A stretch of 27,409 nucleotides of DNA from Candidatus Eiseniibacteriota bacterium. Lineage in GTDB: Bacteria; Eisenbacteria; RBG-16-71-46; JAGVPR01. The stretch lies in NCBI GenBank assembly GCA_020052115.1, contig JAGVPR010000096.1, positions 1 to 27,409 of the forward strand, read 5' to 3'. The notes beneath the pieces are model-generated. The model ran no database searches. It saw nothing but the letters and a program-made list of their open reading frames with translations, and had not been told where the DNA came from. How positions within the stretch are numbered: position 1 is the stretch's first letter; every line of letters starts with the position of its first letter. The translations under genes and the position numbers were made by a program. Below are positions 1 to 6,872 of the stretch, piece after piece.

Positions 1-138
1 GAGGCCGGGCGCGACGCGCGCGAGGAACACGCCGGCCGCCCAGAGCCACAAGAGCGTTCGCAGCCGCGGACGCCGGTTGAGCGCCGCCGCGACGGCGACG
101 ATTGCCAGTCCGAGAAGGTACAAGGGAAGTCCGGTCAC
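1..138 (-). CDS. N-terminal fragment of a membrane protein (partial)
   Basis: An open frame of 46 codons runs off the left edge. It starts at a GTG at 138 with AAGGAGG four bases upstream on the minus strand. The visible residues are very hydrophobic (VTGLPLYLLGLAIVAVAAAL, then a short basic stretch NRRPRLR, then LLWLWAAGVFL). This looks like two transmembrane segments joined by a basic cytoplasmic loop. No family can be assigned from so short a piece. It is divergent from the gene at 303. The support is the good ribosome binding site and the membrane-protein-like composition. Confidence 0.5.
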   Translation of the reverse strand, partial: MTGLPLYLLGLAIVAVAAALNRRPRLRTLLWLWAAGVFLARVAPGL

Positions 139-222
139 GCAGCCTCCTTCAGCAGCGCCGAGGGCAGCCGGGCCGCGATCTTGCGCGGCATTCTAGCCTT
201 CGAGACCGCGCCGGTCGAGAAC

Positions 223-252
223 TGAAACCGGGAGCTGGTCGAGGGCGTAGTA
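223..252 (+). promoter_or_regulatory. ECF (SigW-type) promoter for the 303-905 gene
   Basis: TGAAAC at 223-228 is followed after 17 bases by CGTAGTA at 246-252. This matches the Bacillus SigW-type ECF consensus (TGAAAC, about 16-17 bases, CGTA). It has the same hexamer, spacing and extended -10 as the site in front of the ECF sigma gene at 3751. Transcription would start near 257-260, about 45 bases before the ATG at 303. A sigma-70-like TACAAT overlaps at 251-256 but has no convincing -35 element. Confidence 0.6.
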
Positions 253-302
253 CAATGGCGCCGTCTTTCAGGGTAAGGCGCTCTGCGGAAGGAGGACCGT
301 CA

Positions 303-905
303 ATGCGGATCCCGGGTTTCGTCATCGGCTGCGTGGCCGCGGCCATCTTGGTTCTAGCGGGCGCTGCCGCGGCGGAGCGCGGCACGATCTGGCTGACCGC
401 GGACATCAAGTCGCCGAAGGGTCGGGCGGAGATCCGGCTCCCACTGGAGTGGCTGGCGTCCACGCGCACGTCCGAGAGGCCGACGCTTCGAGTCGGCGGC
501 GTCCGCCTCGATTGCCTCGAACTCTGGAGGAAGTACGAGTCGCTTCCAGCAGGGGAATCCCGCGACGTCGAGGATGGGATGACCAAAGAGGGCGAGCACT
601 ATGTCGTCCGCGTCGCTTCCGACATTCCCGCAGCCAAGCCTGCCGATGGCAAGGTGCGCATCCTGAACCGCGACGAGAGCGGCAAGGACACCGAAGTCGG
701 TTTCCCGCTCTCCTTCGCGAAGGTGCTCGACGGGATCACGAACCTGGTGCCCAATTGGATTGATGACGACGAGGCCAAGGAGCTCGAGTCGGACGGCTTG
801 TCGCTCTCCGGGGACATCGAATTCACCAGGCTCGCCGACTACGGGCCGTTCACCGCGCTGGATGCGCGTGACGCGAAGAGCCGCGTGCGCATCCGGATCG
901 AGTAG
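303..905 (+). CDS. Secreted protein of unknown function, predicted ECF regulon member
   Basis: This 200-residue protein starts at the ATG at 303 with GGAAGGAGG a few bases upstream; the longer open frame from 102 lacks a signal. Residues 1-26 form a signal peptide (MRIPGFVIGCVAAAILVLAG, then AAAA-ER). The mature part of about 175 residues is acidic, with no motif I recognise and no cysteine except one near residue 80. It appears mostly beta with two hydrophobic-core stretches (EIRLPLEWLAS and GFPLSFAKVLDGI). It should lie in the periplasm or outside the cell. The promoter matches that of the ECF sigma gene 3.5 kb away, so a role in the envelope response run by that sigma factor is inferred. 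The gene is convergent with the FKBP lipoprotein gene. Confidence 0.75.
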   Translation: MRIPGFVIGCVAAAILVLAGAAAAERGTIWLTADIKSPKGRAEIRLPLEWLASTRTSERPTLRVGGVRLDCLELWRKYESLPAGESRDVEDGMTKEGEHYVVRVASDIPAAKPADGKVRILNRDESGKDTEVGFPLSFAKVLDGITNLVPNWIDDDEAKELESDGLSLSGDIEFTRLADYGPFTALDARDAKSRVRIRIE

Positions 906-929
906 GGCGCCTTCCCTGTGCGAGCGGAG

Positions 930-972
930 AAAAAGCTGCGCCGCCGGAGCGAGTGGCTTGCACCGGCGGCGC
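930..972 (-). terminator. Intrinsic terminator of the FKBP gene
   Basis: A perfect 10-bp stem (GCGCCGCCGG at 938-947, CCGGCGGCGC at 963-972) has a 15-base loop. Read on the minus strand it is followed after three bases by five T (934-930). It lies 16 bases beyond the FKBP stop codon. The stem would also form in transcripts of the convergent gene ending at 905, but no T tract follows on the plus strand. Confidence 0.7.
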
Positions 973-988
973 TCAGATCGCGTGGAGC

Positions 989-1561
989 CTAGCGGACGCC
1001 GAGGAGCTCGACCTCGAAGGTGAGTTCGGCGTTCGGCGGAATGACGCCGCCCGCTCCCTGAGCTCCGTAGCCCAGCGCCGGCGGAATGACGAGGCGGCGC
1101 TTGCCGCCCACCTTCATCGTCGAGACGCCTTCATCCCAGCCCTTGATCACCATCCCGCGCCCGATCGCGAACTCGAACGGCTGTCCGCGGTCGAGCGAGC
1201 TGTCGAATTTCGTTCCGTCCTTGAGCCAGCCCGTGTAGTGCACGACCGCGACCTGTCCCACTTGGGGACTTGCCCCGCTGCCCACGACGAGATCCGAGAA
1301 CTGGAGGCCCGAGGCTGTCGTCATCATCTTCTCCGATCCGGCCGCGGAGGCCGCTGTGGTGACCCCGGCCGTGACGGTCGTCTCCGGTGGTGCCGCGGTT
1401 TCGGCCATCGCGGGCTTGCGCGCTGCCGGTTGCTCGCTCGGCGTGTCCTGCTGGGCTGTTTCGGTCTTCTGAGTCCGGCCGCAACTCGCGACGGCTCCAA
1501 GGAGGGCGAGGAGGCTCGCGGCCGCGATCCACGTTCGGGCATGCTGAGTTCTCGAGTTCAT
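989..1561 (-). CDS. FKBP-type peptidyl-prolyl cis-trans isomerase, lipoprotein
   Basis: This 190-residue protein starts at the ATG at 1561, which has GGAAGGAGA upstream. Residues 1-27 are a lipoprotein signal with lipobox VASC (Cys27 lipidated). A flexible Thr/Ala/Pro-rich linker follows to about residue 85. The C-terminal hundred residues are a standard FKBP domain (VVHYTGWLKDGTKFDSS, the IGRGMVIKGWDEGV turn, GYGAQGAGGVIPPNAEL, FEVELL). The enzyme speeds proline isomerisation while exported proteins fold, and here it would be anchored to a periplasm-facing membrane. It resembles the FkpA/Mip group in fold but lacks their long N-terminal dimerisation helices. It is transcribed alone: a strong terminator lies upstream (1639-1670) and another downstream (930-972). 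Confidence 0.93.
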   Translation of the reverse strand: MNSRTQHARTWIAAASLLALLGAVASCGRTQKTETAQQDTPSEQPAARKPAMAETAAPPETTVTAGVTTAASAAGSEKMMTTASGLQFSDLVVGSGASPQVGQVAVVHYTGWLKDGTKFDSSLDRGQPFEFAIGRGMVIKGWDEGVSTMKVGGKRRLVIPPALGYGAQGAGGVIPPNAELTFEVELLGVR

Positions 1562-1638
1562 GGCTGTTCGGTCTCCTTCCTCGGACTGGGCGCCGTGCGG
1601 CGCCGGAATTCGTGAGCGCCCGTTCCAGCGCGCCGCAC

Positions 1639-1670
1639 AAAAAAAAACGGCCGCTTGACCCCCGCGACCG
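1639..1670 (-). terminator. Intrinsic terminator after tRNA-fMet
   Basis: On the minus strand a stem CGGTCGC / GCGGCCG (1670-1664 and 1654-1648, one G-U pair) with a nine-base loop is followed directly by nine T (1647-1639). It lies 20 bases past the 3' end of the initiator tRNA. It would therefore end the eno-ftsB-tRNA transcript, or a tRNA-only transcript. Confidence 0.85.
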
Positions 1671-1689
1671 GGACCCACCCCGTCTAGGT

Positions 1690-1766
<77 letters not shown>

Positions 1767-1789
1767 ACCGTCTGACAACATCCGTGAAG

Positions 1790-2242
1790 CTACTGCCGCT
1801 CCTCCGCCGTGTCAAGCGGCATATCCTCCGCCTCCAGCGGCGCCGGAACGGCCAGATCCGTGGGCGGCGGAGCGTTTCGCCAGGAGGGGCCATCACCGTG
1901 TCCCGGGAGCAGGAACACGATCTCGTTTCGCCGCGAGAGCCCGTAGCTCTCTCGCGCCACGCGTTCGAATGTCCCCTCGTCGTTCGCGATCCGATCCAGC
2001 CGCTCCCTCAGATCGGCGCGCCGGCGGGAGAGGGTTCCGATGCGCCGGTCCAGTTCCTGCGTCCTTTGCTGAAGGAGAAGGACTCGCACGATCCCTGCGT
2101 CGCTGCCCAGCAGCAGCCACAACCCGGCGAGGAGTACGATTCCGCCCGCGAGAAGGCGCACACCGCGGCTGGGCCGGTTCGACAACCAGCGCGGTCGCAG
2201 ATACGAACCACGGGTTTCGAAGTCCGGCACGCCCGGCGTCAT
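1790..2242 (-). CDS. ftsB: FtsB/DivIC-family septum formation protein
   Basis: The protein has 150 residues. A short cytoplasmic tail is followed by one transmembrane segment (about residues 28-46, VRLLAGGIVLLAGLWLLLG) and a coiled coil (about 52-90, rich in Leu, Arg and Glu heptads). Then comes the family signature around FERVARESYGLSRRNEIVFLLP and a Pro/Ala-rich C-terminal tail. FtsB works with FtsL and FtsQ in the division complex, sending the activation signal to FtsWI peptidoglycan synthesis. Its start overlaps the enolase stop by ATGA, so translation is probably coupled. The eno-ftsB order is also widespread in Proteobacteria. The tail of about 35 residues after the signature is longer than in E. 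coli FtsB (103 residues). Confidence 0.85.
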   Translation of the reverse strand: MTPGVPDFETRGSYLRPRWLSNRPSRGVRLLAGGIVLLAGLWLLLGSDAGIVRVLLLQQRTQELDRRIGTLSRRRADLRERLDRIANDEGTFERVARESYGLSRRNEIVFLLPGHGDGPSWRNAPPPTDLAVPAPLEAEDMPLDTAEERQ

Positions 2243-3540
2243 CGCGGACCCTTCGCGGCCAGGCGCCCGAAAGCGCGCCGGCCCGGATACACCGCCCCCT
2301 CGTCCAGTTCCTCTTCGATCCGCAGGAGCCGATTGTACTTCGCGACGCGGTCGGTGCGCGAGAGCGAGCCGGTCTTGATCTGCCCGGCGTTCACGCCGAC
2401 GGCGAGGTCGGCGATCGTGGTGTCCTCGGTCTCGCCGGAGCGGTGCGAGATGACGACCGTGTAGCCCGCGCCTCTTGCTGTCTCGATCGCTTCCAGCGTC
2501 TCGGTGATCGTGCCGATCTGGTTGAGCTTGATGAGGATCGAATTCGCGACGCCGCGCTCGATCCCTTGACGAAGCAGCCGCGGGTTCGTCACGAAGATGT
2601 CGTCCCCGACGAGCTGCACGCGCGCCCCAAGGGTCTTCGTCAGCTGGGTCCAGCCGTCCCAGTCGTCCTCGGCAAGCCCATCCTCGATCGAGAAGATCGG
2701 GAAGCGGTCAACGAGACCCTGGTAGTACGCGATCATCTCCCCGGAGTCGCGCGCTTTCCCCGCACCGGCGGCGAAGACGTACCGCCCGCCGCGATAGAAC
2801 TCGCTGGCCGCACAGTCGAGCGCGAGGCCCACATCTTCGCCCGGGCGATAGCCGGCCTTCTGAATCGCATCCACGAGGACCTCGAGCGCCTCCTCGTTCG
2901 AGCTGAGATTGGGCGCGAACCCCCCTTCGTCGCCGACTGCGGTGCTCAGTTTGCGGGCGCCGAGGACCTTCTTCAGTGAATGGAAGACCTCGGCCCCGGC
3001 GCGCAACGCTTCGGCAAACGACGGGAGCCCGGCCGGCACGATCATGAACTCTTGGATATCGAGGTTGTTGTCGGCGTGCGCGCCACCGTTCACGACGTTC
3101 ATGAGCGGCACCGGGAGCACGCGCGCTCCGGCGCCTCCCAGATACTGGTACAGGGGAAGGCCGACGGCGGCAGCGGCCGCGTCGGCGACCGCCATGGAGA
3201 CGGCGAGAATCGCGTTGGCCCCGAGCCGGCTCTTGTTCTCCGTCCCGTCGAGATCGATCAGAAGTCTGTCAATCAACGGCTGATTCAACGCGTCCTCGCC
3301 GGCTAGCTCCGGGGCGATCGTCTCGATGACGTTCTCGACCGCCTTTCGCACCCCCTTGCCGTGGTATCGGGAGGCGTCGCCGTCGCGAAGTTCCAGGGCC
3401 TCGTGCGTTCCCGTGGAAGCCCCCGAGGGGACGGCCGACAGCCCGATGGCGCCCCCGGCGAGCGTGACCTCCGCTTCCAGGGTCGGATTCCCACGAGAAT
3501 CGAGGATTTCCCGCGCGTGAATTGATTCGATCGTCGTCAT
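2239..3540 (-). CDS. eno: Enolase
   Basis: This 433-residue enzyme converts 2-phosphoglycerate to phosphoenolpyruvate in glycolysis. The start is the ATG at 3540, preceded by AAAGGACG and giving the classic N-terminus TTIESIHAREILDSRGNPT. All landmark segments are present: GGAHADNNLDIQEFMIVP, DEGGFAPN with the catalytic Glu, and the Mg2+ ligands in ALDCAASEFY, SIEDGLAEDDW and LVGDDIFVTN. The catalytic lysines lie in ILIKLNQIGT and GQIKTGSLSRTDR, with SHRSGETED between them. The length is normal for bacterial enolase. It is the first gene of the eno-ftsB-(tRNA-fMet) unit, behind a good sigma-70 promoter. Confidence 0.98.
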   Translation of the reverse strand: MTTIESIHAREILDSRGNPTLEAEVTLAGGAIGLSAVPSGASTGTHEALELRDGDASRYHGKGVRKAVENVIETIAPELAGEDALNQPLIDRLLIDLDGTENKSRLGANAILAVSMAVADAAAAAVGLPLYQYLGGAGARVLPVPLMNVVNGGAHADNNLDIQEFMIVPAGLPSFAEALRAGAEVFHSLKKVLGARKLSTAVGDEGGFAPNLSSNEEALEVLVDAIQKAGYRPGEDVGLALDCAASEFYRGGRYVFAAGAGKARDSGEMIAYYQGLVDRFPIFSIEDGLAEDDWDGWTQLTKTLGARVQLVGDDIFVTNPRLLRQGIERGVANSILIKLNQIGTITETLEAIETARGAGYTVVISHRSGETEDTTIADLAVGVNAGQIKTGSLSRTDRVAKYNRLLRIEEELDEGAVYPGRRAFGRLAAKGPR

Positions 3541-3605
3541 GGACCGTCCTTTCGGCCTGGAGGCGCCCCGCGGCCGCGTACCGGCCATTCCATCCAGCGA
3601 CGGCC

Positions 3606-3634
3606 ACCGTAAGGGATGGAGTGGGGCGAGTCAA
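3606..3634 (-). promoter_or_regulatory. Sigma-70 promoter of eno-ftsB
   Basis: On the minus strand, TTGACT (3634-3629) is followed after exactly 17 bases by TACGGT (3611-3606). Transcription would start near 3599, giving a leader of about 60 bases before the enolase ATG at 3540. Confidence 0.6.
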
Positions 3635-3750
3635 GGGAGTGGCCTGGCGCCTTGTAGCGGCCCTGCGCGTAAGGAGTCCGGCACGGGCTGCGAGGCCTGG
3701 GAGGGCCGCTCTCCTTGACGCCAAGGGGAGCCGGGCCTAGTCTCGGGCGC

Positions 3751-3780
3751 TGAAACAACCTCCGCTGTTCCTTCGTAGTA
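3751..3780 (+). promoter_or_regulatory. Autoregulatory ECF (SigW-type) promoter
   Basis: TGAAAC (3751-3756), 17 bases, then CGTAGTA (3774-3780). This is the SigW-type ECF consensus placed about 70 bases before the ATG of an ECF sigma factor gene. ECF factors usually transcribe their own operon. The same hexamers, spacing and extended CGTAGTA recur at 223-252. Confidence 0.65.
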
Positions 3781-3851
3781 GGCCACGAGAGCGGGGACGG
3801 CCGGGTCCTCCGGGCGGGCTCCAATCGGCCGAAGACGAAGGAGAGGGAGAT

Positions 3852-4574
3852 ATGAGTTCGGGCGCAGGGGAGCTGATCTGGAGCGCGTGGGTGGCGCTCC
3901 CACCGGCGCCTCGGGTGCGCATCGGCGAGACCGACCGCCCGCAAGCGCGCCGTGATTCGACGGCCCGGCGGGAGTGCGAGGTGCGCTCGGAAGATTCGGC
4001 ACTCATCGAACGGTGTCTGGCCAACGACCAGCGCGCGTTTCGCGAGCTCATCCGCCGCTACGAGCGCGCCGTCTATTCGCTGGCGCGCCGGATGGTGGAC
4101 GACGAGGAGGACGCTCGCGACATCGCGCAAGAAGCGTTCATCCGCGCGTTCCGGTCGCTCGAGAGCTTCGAGCGCAGCCGGCCGTTCTCTTCGTGGATCT
4201 TCAAGATCACCTCAAATCTGTGCATTGACCATTACCGGCGCCGCCGGCTCGCGACCGTTTCGCTCGACGCCCCTGTTGACGACGATCCAAGCCGTCACCT
4301 CGAGATCGCCGACCAGAGGCCGCGCCCGGATGAGGAGACCGCGCGCTCCGAGGAGGAGCGGCGCATGGAACGGCTCGTCCGCAGTCTTCCGCCAACCTAT
4401 CGGGTCGTGATACTGCTGCGCCACCAGAGTGACCTTTCATACGAAGAGATCGCCGCAGCGCTGGACGTTCCCTTGGGGACCGTGAAGGCGCGTCTCCACA
4501 GGGCTCATCATCTCCTGCGACGCAAACTGGAGGCGCGCGGTGAGCGGGCGACTCGCGGGAGGATCGGGACATGA
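3852..4574 (+). CDS. ECF-family RNA polymerase sigma factor (SigW/RpoE-like)
   Basis: This 240-residue protein directs RNA polymerase to stress or envelope promoters. Region 2 (about residues 60-128) carries the core-binding and -10 recognition segments (DEEDARDIAQEAFIRAFRSL, FSSWIFKITSNLCIDHYRRR). Region 4 (about 175-225) has the helix-turn-helix SYEEIAAALDVPLGTVKARLHRA. AAGGAGAGG precedes the ATG at 3852. A GTG at 3981 with GGGAG upstream would give a 197-residue form of more usual ECF length, and the first 43 residues look unrelated to the family, so the true start is uncertain. Its stop overlaps the anti-sigma start (ATGA). It probably autoregulates through the promoter at 3751. Confidence 0.93.
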   Translation: MSSGAGELIWSAWVALPPAPRVRIGETDRPQARRDSTARRECEVRSEDSALIERCLANDQRAFRELIRRYERAVYSLARRMVDDEEDARDIAQEAFIRAFRSLESFERSRPFSSWIFKITSNLCIDHYRRRRLATVSLDAPVDDDPSRHLEIADQRPRPDEETARSEEERRMERLVRSLPPTYRVVILLRHQSDLSYEEIAAALDVPLGTVKARLHRAHHLLRRKLEARGERATRGRIGT

Positions 4575-5206
4575 GCGCGAAGAGGTGTGAAACCTGGGGC
4601 GGCCATGCCGAGCTGTACCTGACCGACGATCTCACGGGCCGCCAGCGATGGCTTTTCGAGGAGCACCTGGCTCTCTGCCCCGCCTGCCGCGAGGAGCTCG
4701 GGCGCTTCGAGGATCTCTTCCGCAGGCTGCGGGATCTTCCCGAGTGTGTTCCTCCGAAGCGGTTCGAGCGCATCATTCTCGAGGATGTCTGTCCGGAGCC
4801 GGACGCGTTCGCGTGGCTGCCTCACCGTCACAGAATCCGCCGCGGTCTCGTCGCGGTTTTTTCCCTGGCGGCCTCCGCGGCGTTCGTCATCGCGGGCCGA
4901 GAGCTGTTCGGGCGCATCCTCTCGCTCACCCTGGAGGGGACGGCTCCGGCGGCTCAAGCCGCCGCGAGGCTCGCTGTCGCGATGACGCGCGGCCTGGTGC
5001 AGACCGCCCAGTTCGCGGAATTCGCAGCCCGCATCGGCGGGAAGTTCCTGCCTCTCCTTGAAACTGTCGAGATCCTCGTGCGTCAGGTCCAGCCCGCCCA
5101 CATCTTCGGTGGCCTCGGCGTGACCGGTCTCGCGACCTATCTCCTGGCCCGTCTCGTCCTTCAGGAAGCGAAGGGAGGAGTATCCCATGTGCGGCTACTG
5201 CCTTAG
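4571..5206 (+). CDS. Zinc-finger anti-sigma factor, membrane anchored
   Basis: This 211-residue protein should hold the preceding ECF sigma factor at the membrane until a signal arrives. The N-terminal 40 residues carry the ZAS motif: His32-x3-Cys36-x2-Cys39 within FEEHLALCPACREEL, with His12 in HAELYLTDDL as a likely further ligand. A transmembrane segment lies at about 91-109 (GLVAVFSLAASAAFVIAG) and a second hydrophobic stretch at about 178-196. The segment between them is amphipathic and Ala-rich and would be periplasmic. Start and upstream stop overlap as ATGA, so the two proteins are translationally coupled. The 3' end overlaps the next gene by 20 bases. Confidence 0.88.
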   Translation: MSAKRCETWGGHAELYLTDDLTGRQRWLFEEHLALCPACREELGRFEDLFRRLRDLPECVPPKRFERIILEDVCPEPDAFAWLPHRHRIRRGLVAVFSLAASAAFVIAGRELFGRILSLTLEGTAPAAQAAARLAVAMTRGLVQTAQFAEFAARIGGKFLPLLETVEILVRQVQPAHIFGGLGVTGLATYLLARLVLQEAKGGVSHVRLLP

Positions 5207-6398
5207 TCACCCGAAGGGAGCGTCCGCGCTCCTCCTCCTGTTCCTGCTCGTGATGGCCGGGGCCGCCGCGGCGCAGCCTCCGCCCTCGCAGCCTCCGGCC
5301 CCGCGGGCGCCCGAAACCCGCGTGTCGGGCGAGTCCACGGAGGTCACGCTGCACAAGATCGAAGGGGACGAAACCACCTCGGTCGGGAAGATCTTCGTCC
5401 GCTCAGGCGGTAGTTCGGGCGGCATCCGCGCGGAAGTGGGCAAGGGGGGGGATTCGGAAGATCATCCCTCCATTGACATCAACGTGGATGCCGGGGACGA
5501 GGGCAACGACATCGTCCGCTTCGGAGAGGACATCACGATCGAGGAAGGTCGCACCGTCAGCGGTGACGTCGTCGCCGTGGGCGGCTCGGTCAAGGTGATG
5601 GGCGAAGTGATCGGCGATGTCGTGGCCGTCGGCGGAAACGTTCGCGTGGGCACCGGCGCCGTCGTCGAGGGCGACGCCGTGAGTGTCGGCGGTCGCGTCT
5701 TCGAGGACGAGGGCTCGCAGGTTCGAGGGAGCAACGTCAGTGTATCCATCGTGCCGAGCTGGATCTTCGGTTCCGCCCTCGGATCACGCGGTCATCGGGA
5801 AGGGCTGCACTCGTTCGGATCGGCCTTTTCGTGGCTGGTCGCGACGCTGGTCGTGCTCTTCTTCGGCTGGCTGGTCGTGATGATCCTCGGGCGGCGGATG
5901 ACCCTCCTTTGCGAATACATGCGGCAGCGCTGGGGACTGAGTCTCGCCGTTGGATTCCTTGTGATGCTGTTGTTCCTTCCCGCGTTCGTCGTCCTCTGCA
6001 TCACGATCATCGGTATCCCGATCGCGCTCTTGCTGCCGTTCGCGCTCGGGTTGGCCACGTTTTTCGGATTCATCGCGGGCGCTGCCCGCTTGGGGCACTT
6101 CGTCCTGCAGCGCGCCGGGCGCGGCACGGGTTCTCTCGTGCGAGCGATGTCCGCGGGCGTCGTCCTTCTGTTCGTGATCTTGCTCTTCGGCGCCCTGTTC
6201 CGCGCGATCGGCGGCCCGCTCTCCTTCCTGGGCGGCTTGCTGAACCTGATCGGGTGGGTGGGGATCGCCATCGGATCGCTGAGCGGTCTGGGCGCTTTGG
6301 TGCTGGGCCGGATGGGATCGCGGCTTCCGCCTGCGGAGGCGGTTTCTGCGATGCCGCCGCCGCCCATCGCCGCGGAGCCGCCCGTTTCGCCCGCCTAG
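5187..6398 (+). CDS. Exported beta-helix (bactofilin-like) protein with multi-pass membrane domain
   Basis: The protein has 403 residues, starting at the ATG at 5187 with GGGAGGAG upstream, inside the end of the anti-sigma gene. A signal peptide (to about residue 29) and a Pro-rich linker lead to a short left-handed beta-helix (about 105-190). There the phrase VSGDVVAVGG and variants recur (GDVVAVGGSVKV, GDVVAVGGNVRV, GDAVSVGGRV), as in polymer-forming cytoskeletal proteins (bactofilins). The C-terminal half has about five transmembrane segments between 213 and 375. Fusions of this type often sit beside ECF sigma/anti-sigma pairs. The gene is probably an effector or sensor of the same envelope response; the exact role is unknown. 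Confidence 0.8.
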   Translation: MCGYCLSHPKGASALLLLFLLVMAGAAAAQPPPSQPPAPRAPETRVSGESTEVTLHKIEGDETTSVGKIFVRSGGSSGGIRAEVGKGGDSEDHPSIDINVDAGDEGNDIVRFGEDITIEEGRTVSGDVVAVGGSVKVMGEVIGDVVAVGGNVRVGTGAVVEGDAVSVGGRVFEDEGSQVRGSNVSVSIVPSWIFGSALGSRGHREGLHSFGSAFSWLVATLVVLFFGWLVVMILGRRMTLLCEYMRQRWGLSLAVGFLVMLLFLPAFVVLCITIIGIPIALLLPFALGLATFFGFIAGAARLGHFVLQRAGRGTGSLVRAMSAGVVLLFVILLFGALFRAIGGPLSFLGGLLNLIGWVGIAIGSLSGLGALVLGRMGSRLPPAEAVSAMPPPPIAAEPPVSPA

Positions 6399-6424
6399 GC
6401 GCTCAGGCGTTCACAATTCACTCC

Positions 6425-6460
6425 GCCGCCGGGGTCGCAAGACTCCGGCGGCATTCATTT
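6425..6460 (+). terminator. Intrinsic terminator of the ECF operon
   Basis: A 12-bp stem (6425-6436 with 6441-6452, one G-U pair) is capped by a GCAA tetraloop. It is followed by ATTCATTT, a weak T-rich tail. It lies 26 bases after the stop of the beta-helix protein gene. Confidence 0.7.
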
Positions 6461-6790
6461 CGAGAATCTCCAGGCCGGTGTCCGCTCGGAGATTCGAAAC
6501 ATGGGCGGACCGCCCCAAGTCCGGTGTCGCCCCTCCCAACACCCGCACGTCATGTCGTGCCGCCAGGTTAGCGTAACAACGCGCGCACCCGGGGCGCCGC
6601 GCTGCGCATTCTCGCGCAGGCTCTGGCCCAGGACGTCCACCTCCGGGGCCGCAGGCGCATCGCAGCCACCTTCACGACGCCGCCGTCGCGCCAATCCCGA
6701 TGACGTAATGTGAATCCACGGGCGGGACTGCGGCGCGCGCTCGATCGGCGCGAACACCGGCGGGAAGGCGCGCGGCGCCCGTGAAAGACG

Positions 6791-6805
6791 TGGCACATGC
6801 CTTGC
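6791..6805 (+). promoter_or_regulatory. Sigma-54 promoter for the 6873-7895 protease gene
   Basis: TGGCAC (6791-6796), five bases, TTGC (6802-6805). The invariant GG and GC are separated by exactly ten bases, as sigma-54 (RpoN) requires. The start site would be near 6817, about 56 bases before the ATG at 6873. An NtrC-type activator gene lies immediately convergent with the target gene. Confidence 0.7.
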
Positions 6806-6872
6806 GGATGCTGCAGAATGTCACTCGGGCGTTGCATCTGGCGCGCTCGGTCCATCACAGGATGAAATCACG

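Larger units (their letters stand above)
3541..3851. other. Divergent intergenic region between eno and the ECF sigma gene
   Basis: This 311-base gap holds two back-to-back promoters: the minus-strand eno promoter at 3606-3634 and the plus-strand ECF promoter at 3751-3777. The sigma gene's ribosome binding site lies at its right end. I see nothing else in it; a short open frame on the minus strand is a shadow. Confidence 0.6.
6399..6872. other. Intergenic region with terminator and sigma-54 promoter
   Basis: This 474-base gap holds a strong terminator at 6425-6460 and a sigma-54 promoter at 6791-6805. GGGCGG-A-CCGCCC (6503-6515) is a perfect palindrome about 280 bases upstream of the -24 element and could be an activator site. 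Nothing else is recognisable; the small open frames here look like chance. Confidence 0.5.

Noticed and set aside
170..184. GG-N10-GC sigma-54-like match upstream of the 303 gene
   Set aside because: Only the GG, the C after it and TTGC match; the other -24 bases do not. Such matches are frequent in GC-rich DNA. The ECF promoter at 223 is much better.
953..1615. 220-codon plus-strand frame opposite the FKBP gene
   Set aside because: Antisense shadow of a clear FKBP domain on the minus strand.
4586..4620. TGAAAC at the start of the anti-sigma gene as an ECF promoter
   Set aside because: No CGTA or close variant 15-18 bases downstream.
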